From assembly GCA_947462335.1 (NCBI GenBank), contig OX381721.1, positions 4,712,001 through 4,776,000 on the forward strand: 64,000 nucleotides of DNA, in the 5' to 3' direction. Source of the stretch: Harmothoe impar (lineage: Eukaryota; Annelida; Polychaeta; Phyllodocida; Polynoidae). The notes below the pieces were generated by a model. That model was not told the DNA's origin and made no database searches. It saw nothing but the letters and a program-made list of their open reading frames with translations. The translations under genes and the position numbers were made by a program. Of this stretch, positions 33,181 to 44,324 are shown one piece after another (positions within the stretch are counted from its first letter, which is position 1; every line of letters begins with the position of its first letter).

Positions 33181-35145
33181 CATCTCCCCATGGACATAGT
33201 ACTTGTCCTAAAACTTTCAATGCAGAAGACTTCAAAAGAGTGCCCAAACTAGGAGAAGACCTGCCTACATCTGGCGAGTCACTCCCAATGCCCACAGCAT
33301 ACACCAAAAACCAGGCTCAAGTCAAAAGCCTGCGAATCTTGGGGTTGAACGTATGTGGCCTTGTCTCAAAGCTGAATTACTCAATATTGGAGGACTATAT
33401 CTATGATAACTTCGATATTATTAGCCTATCAGAGACAAAACTGGATGCTCTTGATGAAGCGAACATAAAAGTGGAAGGCTTTACTCCATTTTACCACCAC
33501 AGACAAAAGTTCTCAAGGAAATCAGGAGGCATAGCCACATTCATAAAAAGTGACTTAACAAAATATGTGAAAGCTCTTACTCCTAGTGAAAACGAGTATG
33601 TGCAGTGGTTGCAATTAGATCCCCTAATCTTAGGTTACAACCTGATACTGGGTACAGTGTATATCCCTCCATGTGATTCACCCTATAGTACAGGTAACGA
33701 GTTTGAAAACATACAGACTGACCTAATCCATATGCAAAGCCTCTACCCAGACAGTCAGATCTGCCTTATAGGGGACTTTAATGCAAGGACCGGGAATAAA
33801 CAAGACTTCATAGAGTCATGTGAGCATGTGGCATATGCAACGGGTTTAGAAGATGTGGCAGATGAACTTTTCTTAGACGAGTCTACGATAAGAAAACTTG
33901 GTATAGAAGTGAATAGGGTGTATACTGACAAGAAGTTGGACTCAAATGGGAAGAAACTAATTGAACTCTGTATAAGTGCAGGCATCCTAATTGCTAATGG
34001 CAGATTTGGGAAAAAGTCTTCTGAATTCACGTGTAAAGGGACCAGCATTATAGATTATGCCATTGCATCTGCTTCACTGTTTCCCTTAATTAATAGTTTT
34101 CATGTTGACACATTTGATTCCTGCCTGTCTGATGTACATTCGCCTATCATATTGGAATTGTCCACTACAGCTGTATCTACCGAGGTGATTGATAATCAGT
34201 CTAATCTGGAACTCTCTGACATGCAGGTACCACTTACCAGAGTTCATTGGGATAACGGTAAGACATCTAAATTTAAAGAGGCCTTTAACTCCTGTGATAT
34301 TGAGAAGATTGAAACACTAATCACCAATGCTCGGGGCCGTGGTACTGGGGTAGGACAAAAGGACATAGACCATATATCAAATTTGTTCACAGAGGTATAT
34401 ACTGAATGTGGTAAACATGCTGGTGTTATTAAGCCTGTGCACCGCAATGCCAGGGAAGGCACAAATAACTTCAGAAAACGTATCACCCCTAGAAAACCTT
34501 GGTTCAGCGACAGGTGTGAACATGCTCGGAAAGAGGTATTCAGTGCTAAGAACAGATTTGCGAGAAGTCAGAGTGAGTCAGACAAGTTGCTATTAAAAAT
34601 GTCCAGTAAGGCATATAAGGCTACCATAAAGTCAGCGTTGCTGGACTATAACAAGAAACTAAATGAGAATTTACGTAACTTAAAAAGTACTAATCCTAAA
34701 GACTACTGGAAAATCTTGAACAATGCACACGGGACCACAAGTAAAACTGGCCAGATTTCCCTGGACTCCTTCAGGTCCCATTTTGAAAATCTAAATACTG
34801 TTCCGAACATGTCCCCTGAGCATGTATGCACTGACCAAGGGAATCTATGCCCCGACCAGGGTACTCCAACACGTGATACCAGTGACCTGCCTTTTAACCA
34901 ACCAATAACAGTCACTGAAATTGAGGAAGTGGTTAAAAAGCTGAAAAATGGCAAGGCTGGAGGAAACGACTCCATCGTCAATGAGTTCATAAAAAACAGT
35001 CCTTCTGACCTCCTAGCTATCATCAGTGCATACTTTAACCTTGTCCTAGATACAGGTATTGTCCCAGAATCCTGGTCAGTTGGTGTTATAGTACCAATAT
35101 ATAAAAATAAAGGTGATATTAATAGCCCAGACAATTATAGAGGTT
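33132..35145 (+). pseudogene. LINE ORF2, piece 1: APE endonuclease and start of RT
   Basis: From residue about 73 the endonuclease is recognisable: LGLNVCGLVSKL, ISLSETKLD, GTVYIPP, LIGDFNARTG and LSDVHSPI carry the conserved Asn, Glu, Tyr, Asp/Asn and Asp/His residues in order. The RT N-terminal part begins near EIEEVVKKLKNGKAGGND and GVIVPIYKNKGD. The frame leaves LINE sequence after PDNYRG, where an inserted element begins. The start ATG lies inside ORF1, an arrangement compatible with translational coupling. Confidence 0.8.
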
Positions 35146-35230
35146 TATTATACGATATGGGCTTACACCGTGCTTTTTAGGTGATATTCCCGTTCTGATA
35201 TTCCTGCATAGCGCACACTTGGGGAGGTGA

Positions 35231-35313
35231 AATCGTTCTGATATTCTGGATATCAGAACGATTCTGAATTCCCCATTCAGAATCGTTCTGATATCCAGAA
35301 TATCAGAACGATT
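35231..35313. repeat. Perfect inverted repeat, 39 bp arms, 5 bp spacer
   Basis: Arm 1 (35231-35269) and arm 2 (35275-35313) are exact reverse complements around TCCCC. Each arm is itself a near-palindrome built from ATCGTTCTGATAT and ATATCAGAACGAT, so the DNA can form either one large or two small hairpins. Confidence 0.9.
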
Positions 35314-35340
35314 CTGAATGGGAATCGTCAGCCATAAAAT

Positions 35341-35415
35341 CCGAGGTTTCATGGAGACTCGAACACGCTACATCAAGACTTAGAGTCCGACGTGCTAACC
35401 ACCACGCCGTGGAGG
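35341..35415 (-). repeat. tRNA-like sequence (probable SINE head or tRNA pseudogene)
   Basis: On the minus strand GTGGTTAGCACGTCGG resembles an A box/D arm, and GTGTTCGAGTCTCC about 35 bases later resembles a B box/T arm. The acceptor and T stems do not pair well, so a functional tRNA is unlikely. Confidence 0.35.
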
Positions 35416-35649
35416 CGCTGGTAGAGGTAGGTGGCGAAACAAGGAGTCTACAGGCGGATTTTTAGCCCTGTAGGACCATTATTTACCGAGTTACAGAAGA
35501 AAAGGCATTTTTTGGTATAATTTCTTTGAAAATCAATATTCTTTTCTAATTTCTTTTTTACTATAAAGGTAGAAGTTGGACTTTACTTAGCCTTTCGTTA
35601 AAATAATTCTAGGGGCTTTTTTTCACATGTATATAGGCATTTTGAAAAT

Positions 35650-35731
35650 GGTTCGTTTCCACCCAGGATCGATCCGGGGACCCTTGGTGTATTGGGCTCA
35701 CACGCTGGCACCCATGCCTATCCGGCTGTGG
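35650..35731 (-). repeat. Second tRNA-like sequence
   Basis: On the minus strand GGATCGATCCTGGGTGG resembles a B box/T arm, and the upstream GGCATGGGTGCCAGCG could be a D-arm relic. Same orientation as the tRNA-like piece 250 bases away. Evidence is limited to box similarity. Confidence 0.25.
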
Positions 35732-35857
35732 TGAGTTTGGAGGGAAACGCTGCCTATATTGAAGTATAGAGGGGAGCGGTTATTAACCAAAACGGCAGGT
35801 GGCGACGCGGGAGTACAGTCGTATTCTTGGGGGTCTGGATGGGGGGTCCCGATTTCC

Positions 35858-36025
35858 TATGTCGATTTTAAGAAATGACCATGTCGCCCTGTCGATTTTA
35901 AGAAATGGCCATGTCACCCTGTCGATTTTAAGAAATGGCCATGTCCCATGTCACTCTCTCTGATTTTCCTCATGTCGCATGTCACTAGGCCCCAACACGG
36001 CCATGTCGCCGTGTCGATTTTAGTG
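35858..36025. repeat. Short tandem array, CATGTCGCCCTGTCGATTTT type
   Basis: The words CATGTCGCC(C/G)TGTCGATTTTA and AAGAAATGGC repeat about four times at roughly 34-base spacing, the last unit after a CATGTCACT variant. Confidence 0.7.
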
Positions 36026-36244
36026 GTCCACACCCATATTCTTTAGGCTGGCGAAAGCAGCGTAACAAAATAATAACCGATCCCCGCGCCTAGCTCTTTC
36101 TTCCTCACCTCCCCTACTGAAGAGTTCCACAACATGGCGCTACTGGTGTACGAGTGATATTCAGTCAATAATCCTTCAAAATGGCGAAATTAGGACGTTT
36201 TAAAGGTAATTAAAGACATATGAATCGAAATATCGTATAATAAA

Positions 36245-36371
36245 CCTAATAATATATGAATATGACTGCACTCGGGCTGTGTATAGATGAATAACGACCT
36301 CGGTGCTACGCACCTCGGGTCGTTATTCATCAATACACAACCCTTGTGCTTCATATTCATATATTATTGGT
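36245..36371. mobile_element. 127 bp foldback MITE next to the LINE junction
   Basis: Arms of about 54 bases, starting CCTAATAATATATGAATATG at the left and its near-exact inverse at the right, flank a loop that itself contains GGTGCTACGCACC. TAA stands on both outer sides (left TAA-ACC, right GGT-TAA), suggesting a 3 bp TAA target duplication of the PIF/Harbinger type. It overlaps by a few bases the end of the 1.1 kb insertion, so the two may be one composite. Confidence 0.7.
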
Positions 36372-36375
36372 TAAA

Positions 36376-37490
36376 TAACCCTACTTAGCTGTATGGGGAA
36401 ATTGTTTACAATGATATTAAACATACGGCTAGGTACCTATTTAGAATATAACAATATAATGGGAGAAGAACAAGCAGGATTTAGGGAAGGTTATTCCACA
36501 CTTGATCATATTTTTAACCTACACTGTATTATTGAACTATTCCTGTCACAGAAAGAGAGACTATACTGTGCCTTTGTAGACTATAAAAAGGCATTTGACA
36601 CTGTGGATAGGTCCTCATTGTGGGTAAAACTACTCAAGTCTAATATCGATGGTAAAGTGTTGAATGTTATAAAAAGTATGTATCAGACAGCAAAGTCTTG
36701 TGTACGTGTTGACACTTGCCTGTCAGAATATTTTAGTTGCAACGTAGGGGTGAGGCAAGGTGAGAACCTCTCACCACTGCTTTTTGCCATATACTTGAAT
36801 GACCTAGAAAGTCATTTCGAAAACCATTGTGAAGGTGTTAGCTGGCTGGGCACTGACCCTGAATCTCAAGTACTTCTAAAGCTGTATATCTTACTGTATG
36901 CTGATGATACAATCCTACTTAGCGAGTCTTCTGAAGACCTACAGAACATGCTACATGTTTTGGAGCAGTACTGCCATGACTGGAAGCTTACTGTAAATAC
37001 CTCGAAAACAAAGGTAGTAATATTCTCACGTGGCAAGGTAAAGAAGCTACCAAAGTTACTGTACCAGGGCGAACCACTGGAAGTGCAACACAATTATACA
37101 TATCTGGGAATAGAGTTCAATTATAATGGTAAGTTTACCCAAGCCATAAGAAAACAGGTCACACAAGCGAAAAGAGCCCTGATTAGCTTATTGTCAAAGG
37201 CTCGAAAACTACAACTCCCAGTCGATATCCAATGCCATCTTTTTGATGCATGTATTGTACCAATATTACTATACGGTTGCGAGGTATGGGGTTTTTCAGA
37301 CTTGCGTGAAATTGAAAGAGTCCAGAGCTATTTCTGTAAATTTGTCCTTAAGCTGAATGCACGCACAGCAAATTGCATGGCATTGGGAGAACTGGGACGA
37401 CTTAAGTTAAGCTGTATTGTCAAACAAAGGATGATCAGTTTCTGGCATAGAATTGTTGCTGGGAAAACAAGTAAAATATCCCACATCATA
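36376..37490 (+). pseudogene. LINE ORF2, piece 2: central reverse transcriptase
   Basis: LINE sequence resumes at ITLLSCMGKL, which directly continues PDNYRG of piece 1. Motif A is FVDYKKAFDTV, motif B is GVRQGENLSPLLFAIYLND, and motif C is YADD at 36898-36909. The thumb and connection region continue to KTSKISHII, where a second insertion begins and places TGA in frame. The codons are otherwise intact, so both insertions hit a recently active or young copy. Confidence 0.85.
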
Positions 37491-37670
37491 TGACTCAGTC
37501 TCACGAACGTGATGCAACTCAGGTAGCAAGGGAGCAGAACAGTAACTTTGGCATATGGTCAATTCCTTCTTTATTAGTATACTGCAGGTGTTGGTGGACA
37601 CTACTGGATGAGTAGTTTTATTTAAATATGTATGCAGTAACCATGGTAACTGTTCAAAATAGACTCATTT

Positions 37671-38083
37671 AATTAAAAAATCGCCTTTCTGACCACTTTT
37701 TGTACCTACTTGAATATTGGCTCTATTGGCAAGCAGTAATTATACATTCTAATTTCTATTAATGTTATTTACAGCCCATACAAAATGCAAACCAGCAAAC
37801 ACCAAATTGTACCAATAACCCATCCCATTCTCCCTTACTACCCACCTTTAATGTATCTCATTTCCTTCTTTTTTTCCACTTTTGAGTGTTCTGAAATATT
37901 TTAAAACTTTGCAGTATTTTCCTGTAAAATCTGTCATATATGTATTCAGACTTTTTGAAATATCCTATTACCAAATTGTGTCATCTATTCATTCATATAA
38001 AACTGAAATCTGTAGCAGTTTAATGCATTTATTTTTTCTCATCTAGCCCATATGTAAAATAATGGTCAGAAAGGCGAAAATAC
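37671..38083. repeat. Foldback bounded by GTCAGAAAGGCG words
   Basis: AAAAAATCGCCTTTCTGACC at the left is the inverse of GGTCAGAAAGGCGAAAA at the right. The same hairpin word is the core of the satellite at 39801-40855, and another copy stands alone at 41231. Confidence 0.55.
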
Positions 38084-38711
38084 TGTATTATTATGTCTAT
38101 ATATCACATAGATGAATAAAGACAACAAGGGGACAAATTCAAGGATTTTACGGCAAAGCCGTAGTGGCTTTGGGTTTTATAGGATTGTTATTAACTACAG
38201 GTGAGAAAACGAGGGGGTATAGATTTATAATTTTTGGTGTTTCTGGGGTTCTTATGCAATTCATGTTTGATGGTTTGCAGCAACACTGCATGGTCAATTA
38301 ATTACATGCACTTAGCTACATCTTTTTGATTTCTATTGGTTTTACTGCAGCTGGTATAACAATAGAACCCAATATGTGCCAATGGAATCAAATAGGTTCC
38401 AATGCAATTCCATTGGTGGCGGTGCACTCCATTGATGCCTATGCAAATACCATCTTGGCAGCCATCTTGAAAATTACCTGGATCAAAAATCGGAGCCTAC
38501 AAATGGATTCTACACCCCAGAAAACCCTATTATACGTACATGTGTCATACAAGGAAATCAGACAATCTTGAGTTTTTGGTGGCCATCTTGGCAGCCATCT
38601 TGGAAATTTCCCGAATTGAAATTGTGAGCCTGGAAATGGATTCTACATCCCAGAAAACCCTATTATCCATGTATCACACAAGGAAATCAGACAATCTTGA
38701 GTTTTCGGCAG

Positions 38712-39125
38712 CCATCTTGGCAGTCAGAGGGAGGAGGAGGGGGCAGAAGGAGGGAAGGCAGAGGGAGGGCAGAGGGAGGAGAATGGGGTAGAGGGGGGGA
38801 GGAGAGGAAAGATGGGGTAGTAGGAGGGGGCAGAGGGAGGAGGAGGTAACAGGAAGGAGGAAAATGGGGTAGAGTGGGGGGGGGGAGAGGGGTAGATGGG
38901 GTAGTAGGAGGGGGCAGAGGAAGGAGGAGAGGACAGAGGGAGGAGGAGAGGGCAGAGGGAGGAGGAGAGGGCAGAGAAAGGAAGGAGAAGGAGGAGAGGG
39001 CAGAGGCAGGAGGAGAGGGCAGAGGCAGGAGGAGGAGAGGGCAGAGGCAGGAGGAGGAAAGGGCAGAGGCAGGAGGAGGATGAGAGGGCATAGGGAGGCA
39101 CAGGGAGGAGGAGGGGGGCACAAGG
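38712..39125 (+). repeat. Polypurine minisatellite, about 410 bp
   Basis: The plus strand is almost wholly G and A, built from irregular GGAGGAGAGGGCAGAGG units of about 18-21 bases. Frames on the minus strand read as Pro/Ser/Leu-rich peptides in all three phases, as expected of a homopurine tract, and are not genes. The tract could form triplex or quadruplex structures. Confidence 0.8.
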
Positions 39126-39800
39126 AGGACTTGTGATGGCCTTCCTTTAAAGACTGTAAAATATTATTTCAGGATTGGTGCATGTGTGTTGGGTGGGGGA
39201 AGGTAATTATGTTGGACTTCACAGTTTGTCTTTGGGCGGGCTTGAGTGATTTCAAGAGCCACCCTGGACCCATTTAACTTCTAGTATAGGTCCTGTATGT
39301 GCATAGTATGGGAATTGGCATTGACATTGACAGCTTGGCTTGACATAGGAGTCAATAGTTATTAGGCTGGTACCTATCCTTGCCATTGACAGCCACATTA
39401 GAGAACTCAAAATATGGCTGTTCACAAGATGTCTAGGCCTTACCACAAGGTACATTGGTTCTACATGCAGTAACTGAAAACAAGATCTAGCATAAATTAG
39501 TCTTGCACACACCTACAAGGACACATGGGGATGCCAGTCCTAGGCAAGGTTTAAGGGCCAGCTAGGGCTATATCTAACAATGATCAAGGGGGCCTATGCT
39601 AGTCATTTCTTGCCGAAAAACTCACACTCTGGTCTGTGGTGTAAATGGCTTTGGGGACAAGGTCCCAAAGCCAATAATACATATGTTTTGAATGTAATAG
39701 CTTTATTTTTTCGATCTTATTCACTAGTTAAGTAATTGTGCTTCTGAACCAAAGTATTCCTACTTATGTTGCTACTATATAAAACCATTTAAAATTTTAA

Positions 39801-40855
39801 AATCGCCTTTCTGACTGCCTTCTTACCTGGTCAGAAAGACGATTTTCCTTTTTAGGTTGTACAGGTGGTTAATACTGTTTTTATTATTTATTCTTTCATT
39901 TCCACTGATGCCAATATGATGCCATATCAATATGTTATTTAGTAAAACACTAATTTTACCCCTGCTGCATCACGATTCTACTTTCCTAGTAAAAGAATGG
40001 CCACAAAAATCGCCTTTCTGACTGCCTTTCTGAGTAGTCAGAAAGGCGATTTTTGATTGTAGGTTATACTGGTAGCTAATACTATTTTAGCATATTTTTT
40101 TTCATTTCTATTGGTGGCAATATGATGACATATCAATATGCTATTTAGGAAAAACTAAATTCACCCATGATGTACCTCTATTCTTCCTTGCCAGTGAAAG
40201 AATGGTCAGAAAAATCGCCTTTTTGACTGGTCAGAAAGGCGATTTTGTATTGTAGGTTATAATGGTATTAAATACTATTTCTGTATGTATTTTCTCGTTT
40301 CTTTTGGAGCCAATATGATGCCATGTCAATATGCTATTTAGGAAAAAACTAAGTTCACCCATGATGCATCCCTATTCTCCCTTGCCAGTGAGAGAATGGT
40401 CAGAAAAATCGCCTTTCTGACTGCCTTTCTGGGTAGTCAGAAAGGCGATTTTTGATTGTAGGTTATACTGGTAGCTAATACTATTTTAGCATTATTTTTT
40501 TTCATTTCTATTGATGCCAATATGATGCCATATCAATATGCTATTTAGGAAAAAACTAACTTCACCCATGATGTTTGCCTATCCTCCCTTGCCAGTGAAA
40601 GAATGGTAAAAAGAAAATCGCCTTTCTGACCAGTCAGAAAGGCGATTTTGTATTGTAGGTTATAATGGTATTAAATACTATTTCTGTACGTATTTTCTCG
40701 TTTCTCTTGGTGCCAATATGATGCCATGTCAATATGCTATTTAGGAAAAAACTAAGTTCACCCATGATGCATCCCTATTCTCCCTTGCCAGTGAGAAGAT
40801 GGTAAAAGAAATTGCCTTTCTGACTGGTCAGAAAGGCGATTTTGCATGCTAGGTT
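39801..40855. repeat. Hairpin satellite with alternating ~200 bp units
   Basis: Six units begin at 39801, 40010, 40213, 40407, 40616 and 40809, each starting AATCGCCTTTCTGAC (variants) and folding with GTCAGAAAGGCGATTT. Two hairpin types occur: a long-loop form (GACTGCCTTTCTG...TAGTCAG) and a short-loop form (GACTGGTCAG). Their downstream sequences also differ (ACTGGTAGCTAATACTATTT after the long form, AATGGTATTAAATACTATTT after the short). Between 40010 and 40808 long and short alternate, giving a dimer of about 400 bp. Confidence 0.8.
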
Positions 40856-41258
40856 AGGATCCAGGATGAAAATATGAGGCATTCAGTTGCTTGTGCATTT
40901 GGGCCAGGGCCCTGATTTTTGGAATATATATTTGAGGGCCATAAGGGCCATTAATTTGCAAATATTGTACACAGTTAACTATGAGAACTCTTCATGATAT
41001 CACTACAGGTGCAAAAAAGGGTCAGAAAGGATCCCTGTGAAAAATATATATGTCACAATATTTTGGAGCACCACTGTGCATGGACTTGAGATAGATATGA
41101 GTAGGCTACTTTGTGTATCTGATGCTTCATGGGATCAATTTTGTTAGGCAACATGTATGACATGTTTAAAAATTATAATGTGCAGGGGGGGTGGGAAACT
41201 GTTTAAAAAGCATTAAAAATACAAAACAATGGTCAGAAAGGCGAAATTGGGTCAAAGG

Positions 41259-42611
41259 TACTTGGCATAAACTCCCCACTTATGTTGTTTTGGCTATTTC
41301 TGGCCCTTTTCAGGCTTATACCCCTACAGAATAACCAGTTTTGAACCAATTTATTCAATTTTTTGGCATATGTGAAAAAACATCCTAATAATTCAGGAAA
41401 TCTCTATTTTTTGTGTATTGGCCCAATATTTTCCGTTTTCTGGTCCTCCAAAGGCCCAAAAAACCCTAAAAACCTCAAAAACGCTAAAAATAACATGTTT
41501 TACATACCTCCCATGTGTACTGAGGCAGTAACAGCTTATTCCTAATATCATTTTCTATTAAGTCTATGGTATAGTTAATTGATTCACGAGGATTTCACTA
41601 GATATGTTCCGTATTTTTTTCTCCACAGACATTTAAGTGTGTTTTGTGAGCAAAATATTCAAATGTCATTTCAGGTTGATACCTCTATAAAGTAAATAAA
41701 GAAGATCCACACAGTCTCTATTGTATCCCAGATTGTGAGGTAACTCTTGTGTCTTCTGCTGGAAAAAAGAAATTTTGAAAAATATCCAATAATCTAGCCT
41801 CCAGGAGCATATGTCTATTGGGATACATATTTTCCGTCACGGAGTCACCCGGAATATTCGTCACGGAGTCACCAGCCATCCTGATGAAAATTTAAACCTT
41901 CATAAAATTGTTAATACCCAATATATTTAAGTTATCTCTGGTTTTCCTGTGTCCTACCCACTCCCTCTAATGTTATAATGCAAAAATCCACCATTTTTAT
42001 GCTCATTTATACAAGAAATAATTTCCATCACGGAGTCACCCGGGTGACTCCGTGACGTAAAATAGGTTAATAGGGGTACTTTAGGCCTATACTGTGCAAA
42101 TTTGGTCTAACCAGATATCATGATGCTTCATATTTCTTAAAGTACACATGATCAGGACACTGTAGGGTGAATTTAACCAATAATGGGACCATTTTGAGGA
42201 AACTAGGGTAAAGTTGAGAGTATGTAGTTGAAATGTTCATATTTCTGATAAATGTTCAAAATTCATTGGGCTGTATCTCAAAAACTATTACTCAGAGGAT
42301 ATCCATTCTTGGTATGCTTCAAGATATATGTTGGCCCAGCTTGTAAACAAAACTATTAGTTGCTGTGATGTATTTAAAACATAATGTTCATGATCATGGA
42401 TTTTTGGTCACGGAGTCACCTGAAAAAAGGACAATAAACTTCACGAGGCGATAAAAACTGAACCGCTAGGGTTAGAAATGTATCAAAATGTGTTCCAAGG
42501 AGCCAAGATATATACCTTTCAATATACTAAACTTGTTTAAACATATTAAGAACTTTCTGATTTGTCCTTCTTCTATCCTAAAACAACATAAGTCAGGAGT
42601 TTGAGCCACTT
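41259..42611. mobile_element. 1.34 kb non-autonomous inverted-repeat element, copy 2
   Basis: Full-length match to 1631-2971 in the same orientation, with the same 31-base imperfect terminal inverted repeats and internal GTCACGGAGTCACC motifs. The central palindrome (42028-42055) is perfect here. It lies inside the insertion complex that splits the LINE, so it moved with or after that complex. Confidence 0.65.
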
Positions 42612-42963
42612 ATTAGTGAGCTGTACCACCTGTATAAGGTATATGTATGTGATTCCGACTTAGAATGATGCAGAGTAATATTGTGCAATGATTCAAAACA
42701 AAAATAAGCCCAAAAGACCTGTTAGATCTTTTAAAATCCATGCTTAAGCCCATTTATGGTCAGAAAACGTCAACTTTGGGTCACTTTTGGGCATATTATG
42801 GGCATAATAAAATAAAGAGGTAGGGTAAACTATATATATTCTGGTAGAACTAAATACTTTGCAACTTAGAGGCCAAAAAAAATTAGAAAAAAAGTAAATG
42901 GGTTCGAAATATATAGAAAATAGCACGTTTCAGTGAGTTGCACCACGTTCATGAGAATGAGCC

Positions 42964-43632
42964 TTATATAAAATTGTGCAGGAAAGACAAAGGAATGATG
43001 GCTCTCAGTCGCAGTTGCTGACACATGTACAGGATAGTCTTAACCAAAGTGGGCTTGGCAATATCTTTTGTGACGAGGCTATAACTACCTCACACAGCCT
43101 CATAAAAGCCACAGTGAAAAGAAGGCTCACAGACATAGAACACCAGGATTGGCACAGCACTGTTATGGATTCTGGCCACTGTTATAACTACAGAATCTTT
43201 AAAAATGAGCTAAACCTTGACACATATATAGTCAATCTTAATGCCAAAAATAGAACATGCCTGAGCAGATTCAGGTGCGGGAACCACAGTCTCCCAATCT
43301 TAACGGGAAGGTATACCAGAGTTGAACATTCGGAGAGAAAGTGCCCTTTATGTAAGAGTGGTGACATAGGAGATGAATTTCATTACATCTTTCACTGCAG
43401 CACCTTCGATCATGACCGATCAATCCTCCTCGCCAACAATATACCATCCCGCCCAAGCACCGTAACCATGGCAAATCTCTTTAATAACAAAGACCCCAAT
43501 GTCCTAAGTAACCTATCAAAATTTTGTGCTACAATTATGGAAAAATTTAAACCCACAAAAAGGATACCACTTGCAAAAAAGGATAGGTCTGATATTAAAA
43601 GATCTAAGCATAAGAAGACTGCACTAAATTAA
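42964..43632 (+). pseudogene. LINE ORF2, piece 3: C-terminal zinc-binding tail
   Basis: Reading LYKIVQERQRNDG, it continues the frame lost at KISHII. The tail contains LSRFRCGNHSLPILTGRYTR and then a CX2CX9HX4C arrangement beginning CPLC, characteristic of the C-terminus of many invertebrate LINE ORF2 proteins of this type. It ends in a Lys/Arg-rich stretch and a stop. No internal stop or frameshift is seen in this 220-codon stretch. Confidence 0.8.
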
Positions 43633-44116
43633 AGCTCTGCCAATCCTGGTTAATTAATTAATAAGAGTGGTGCTATTATCTCTTAATTATTATCTCTTTG
43701 TTTTCATTGTATCTCACTGTCTTTGCACCCTTACTAGTCAACCTGGTGCTCATTGGTGCTGAAAAGACAGAGAATCTCTATATATTTATTGGTGCTGCCA
43801 GATGTACCTGGCCTATACTACCTGATCAAAAGATGGAATGTTGTATAGCTAATAACTTGCCTGTTCCATTAATTTTACCTAGTCAAATATAGAGTTTGCA
43901 GACTATTAGTGTCTATCATGTAGATCTATGCAGAACATAGAGTGTATATTGTAAACCTCATAACTTTGTACCATAACTTTGTACACCAGTGATGCCATTG
44001 TAACTATCGGCTGAATCTGATTTTCTCTCTTATTTTCTTTCCTTTACCTCTCATGAGGATGTGAATAAACAAAAATTGAAATTGAAAAATTGAAATTGAA
44101 ATTGAAATTGAAATTG
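43633..44116 (+). other. LINE 3' UTR and AAATTG-repeat tail
   Basis: About 440 bases without a conserved frame are followed by AATAAACAAAAATTG and then seven or so TTGAAA-phase repeats, which mark the 3' end of the LINE. Confidence 0.7.
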
Positions 44117-44324
44117 GAAATGGTTTGGAAATTTAAAAAAATCTTAACCTATTTTAAAAATGGTGCACTCTGATGCATTTTGGCACATAATACTTTGCCT
44201 CATATCTGAATTATGAAAGGCCACCAAGTTTGGGCATAAGGAAGGGCCAAGTTTTGGCACCCAGGTTTTGGCACTAGAAAGGGCCAGATTTGGCTTCCAG
44301 TAACTTTGCAGTTTTTCTCCTCTT
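44117..44324. other. Flank carrying a match to sequence upstream of the LINE
   Basis: AAAATGGTGCACTCTGATGC followed by ATTTTGGCACATAATAC resembles 32117-32155. The LINE may have landed inside, or between two copies of, an older repeat. Confidence 0.35.

Larger units (their letters stand above)
35141..36247. mobile_element. 1.1 kb insertion bounded by 18 bp inverted repeats
   Basis: AGGTTTATTATACGATAT at 35141-35158 is the exact reverse complement of 36230-36247. The first four bases coincide with what the LINE itself should have there (codons for R-G), so the true element end may lie at TTATTATA. It interrupts LINE ORF2. Inside are a cruciform-forming repeat, two tRNA-like pieces and a small tandem array. 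I find no transposase frame, so the element is non-autonomous. Confidence 0.65.
37491..42963. mobile_element. 5.47 kb insertion complex in the LINE, with terminal inverted repeats
   Basis: The left end GACTCAGTCTCACGAACGTG and the reverse complement of the right end GGCTCATTCTCATGAACGTG match and continue into (A/G)TGCAACTCA, giving imperfect repeats of about 30 bases. LINE sequence on each side ends in TAT (CATCATAT | ... | TATATAAAATT), suggesting a 3 bp TAT duplication. No transposase frame is visible. The interior is a mosaic: a 410 bp foldback, a polypurine array, a hairpin satellite and copy 2 of the 1.34 kb element. Confidence 0.65.
32200..44116 (+). mobile_element. Second LINE, cut into three pieces by two insertion complexes
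   Basis: ORF1, the ORF2 pieces at 33132-35145, 36376-37490 and 42964-43632, a 3' UTR, and an AAATTG-repeat tail (about 44074-44116) are collinear on the plus strand. Removing the two inserts restores a continuous reading of ORF2, so the parts are one original element of roughly 5.3 kb. The 5' boundary is approximate. The tail of short tandem repeats is typical of CR1/L2-type integration. It differs from the LINE at 4.2-10.5 kb in the endonuclease start, the RT, and the presence of a zinc-finger tail. Confidence 0.75.

Noticed and set aside
38674..39123. Proline/serine-rich minus-strand proteins in all three frames
   Set aside because: A homopurine tract is open in every frame of the complementary strand; this is composition, not coding.
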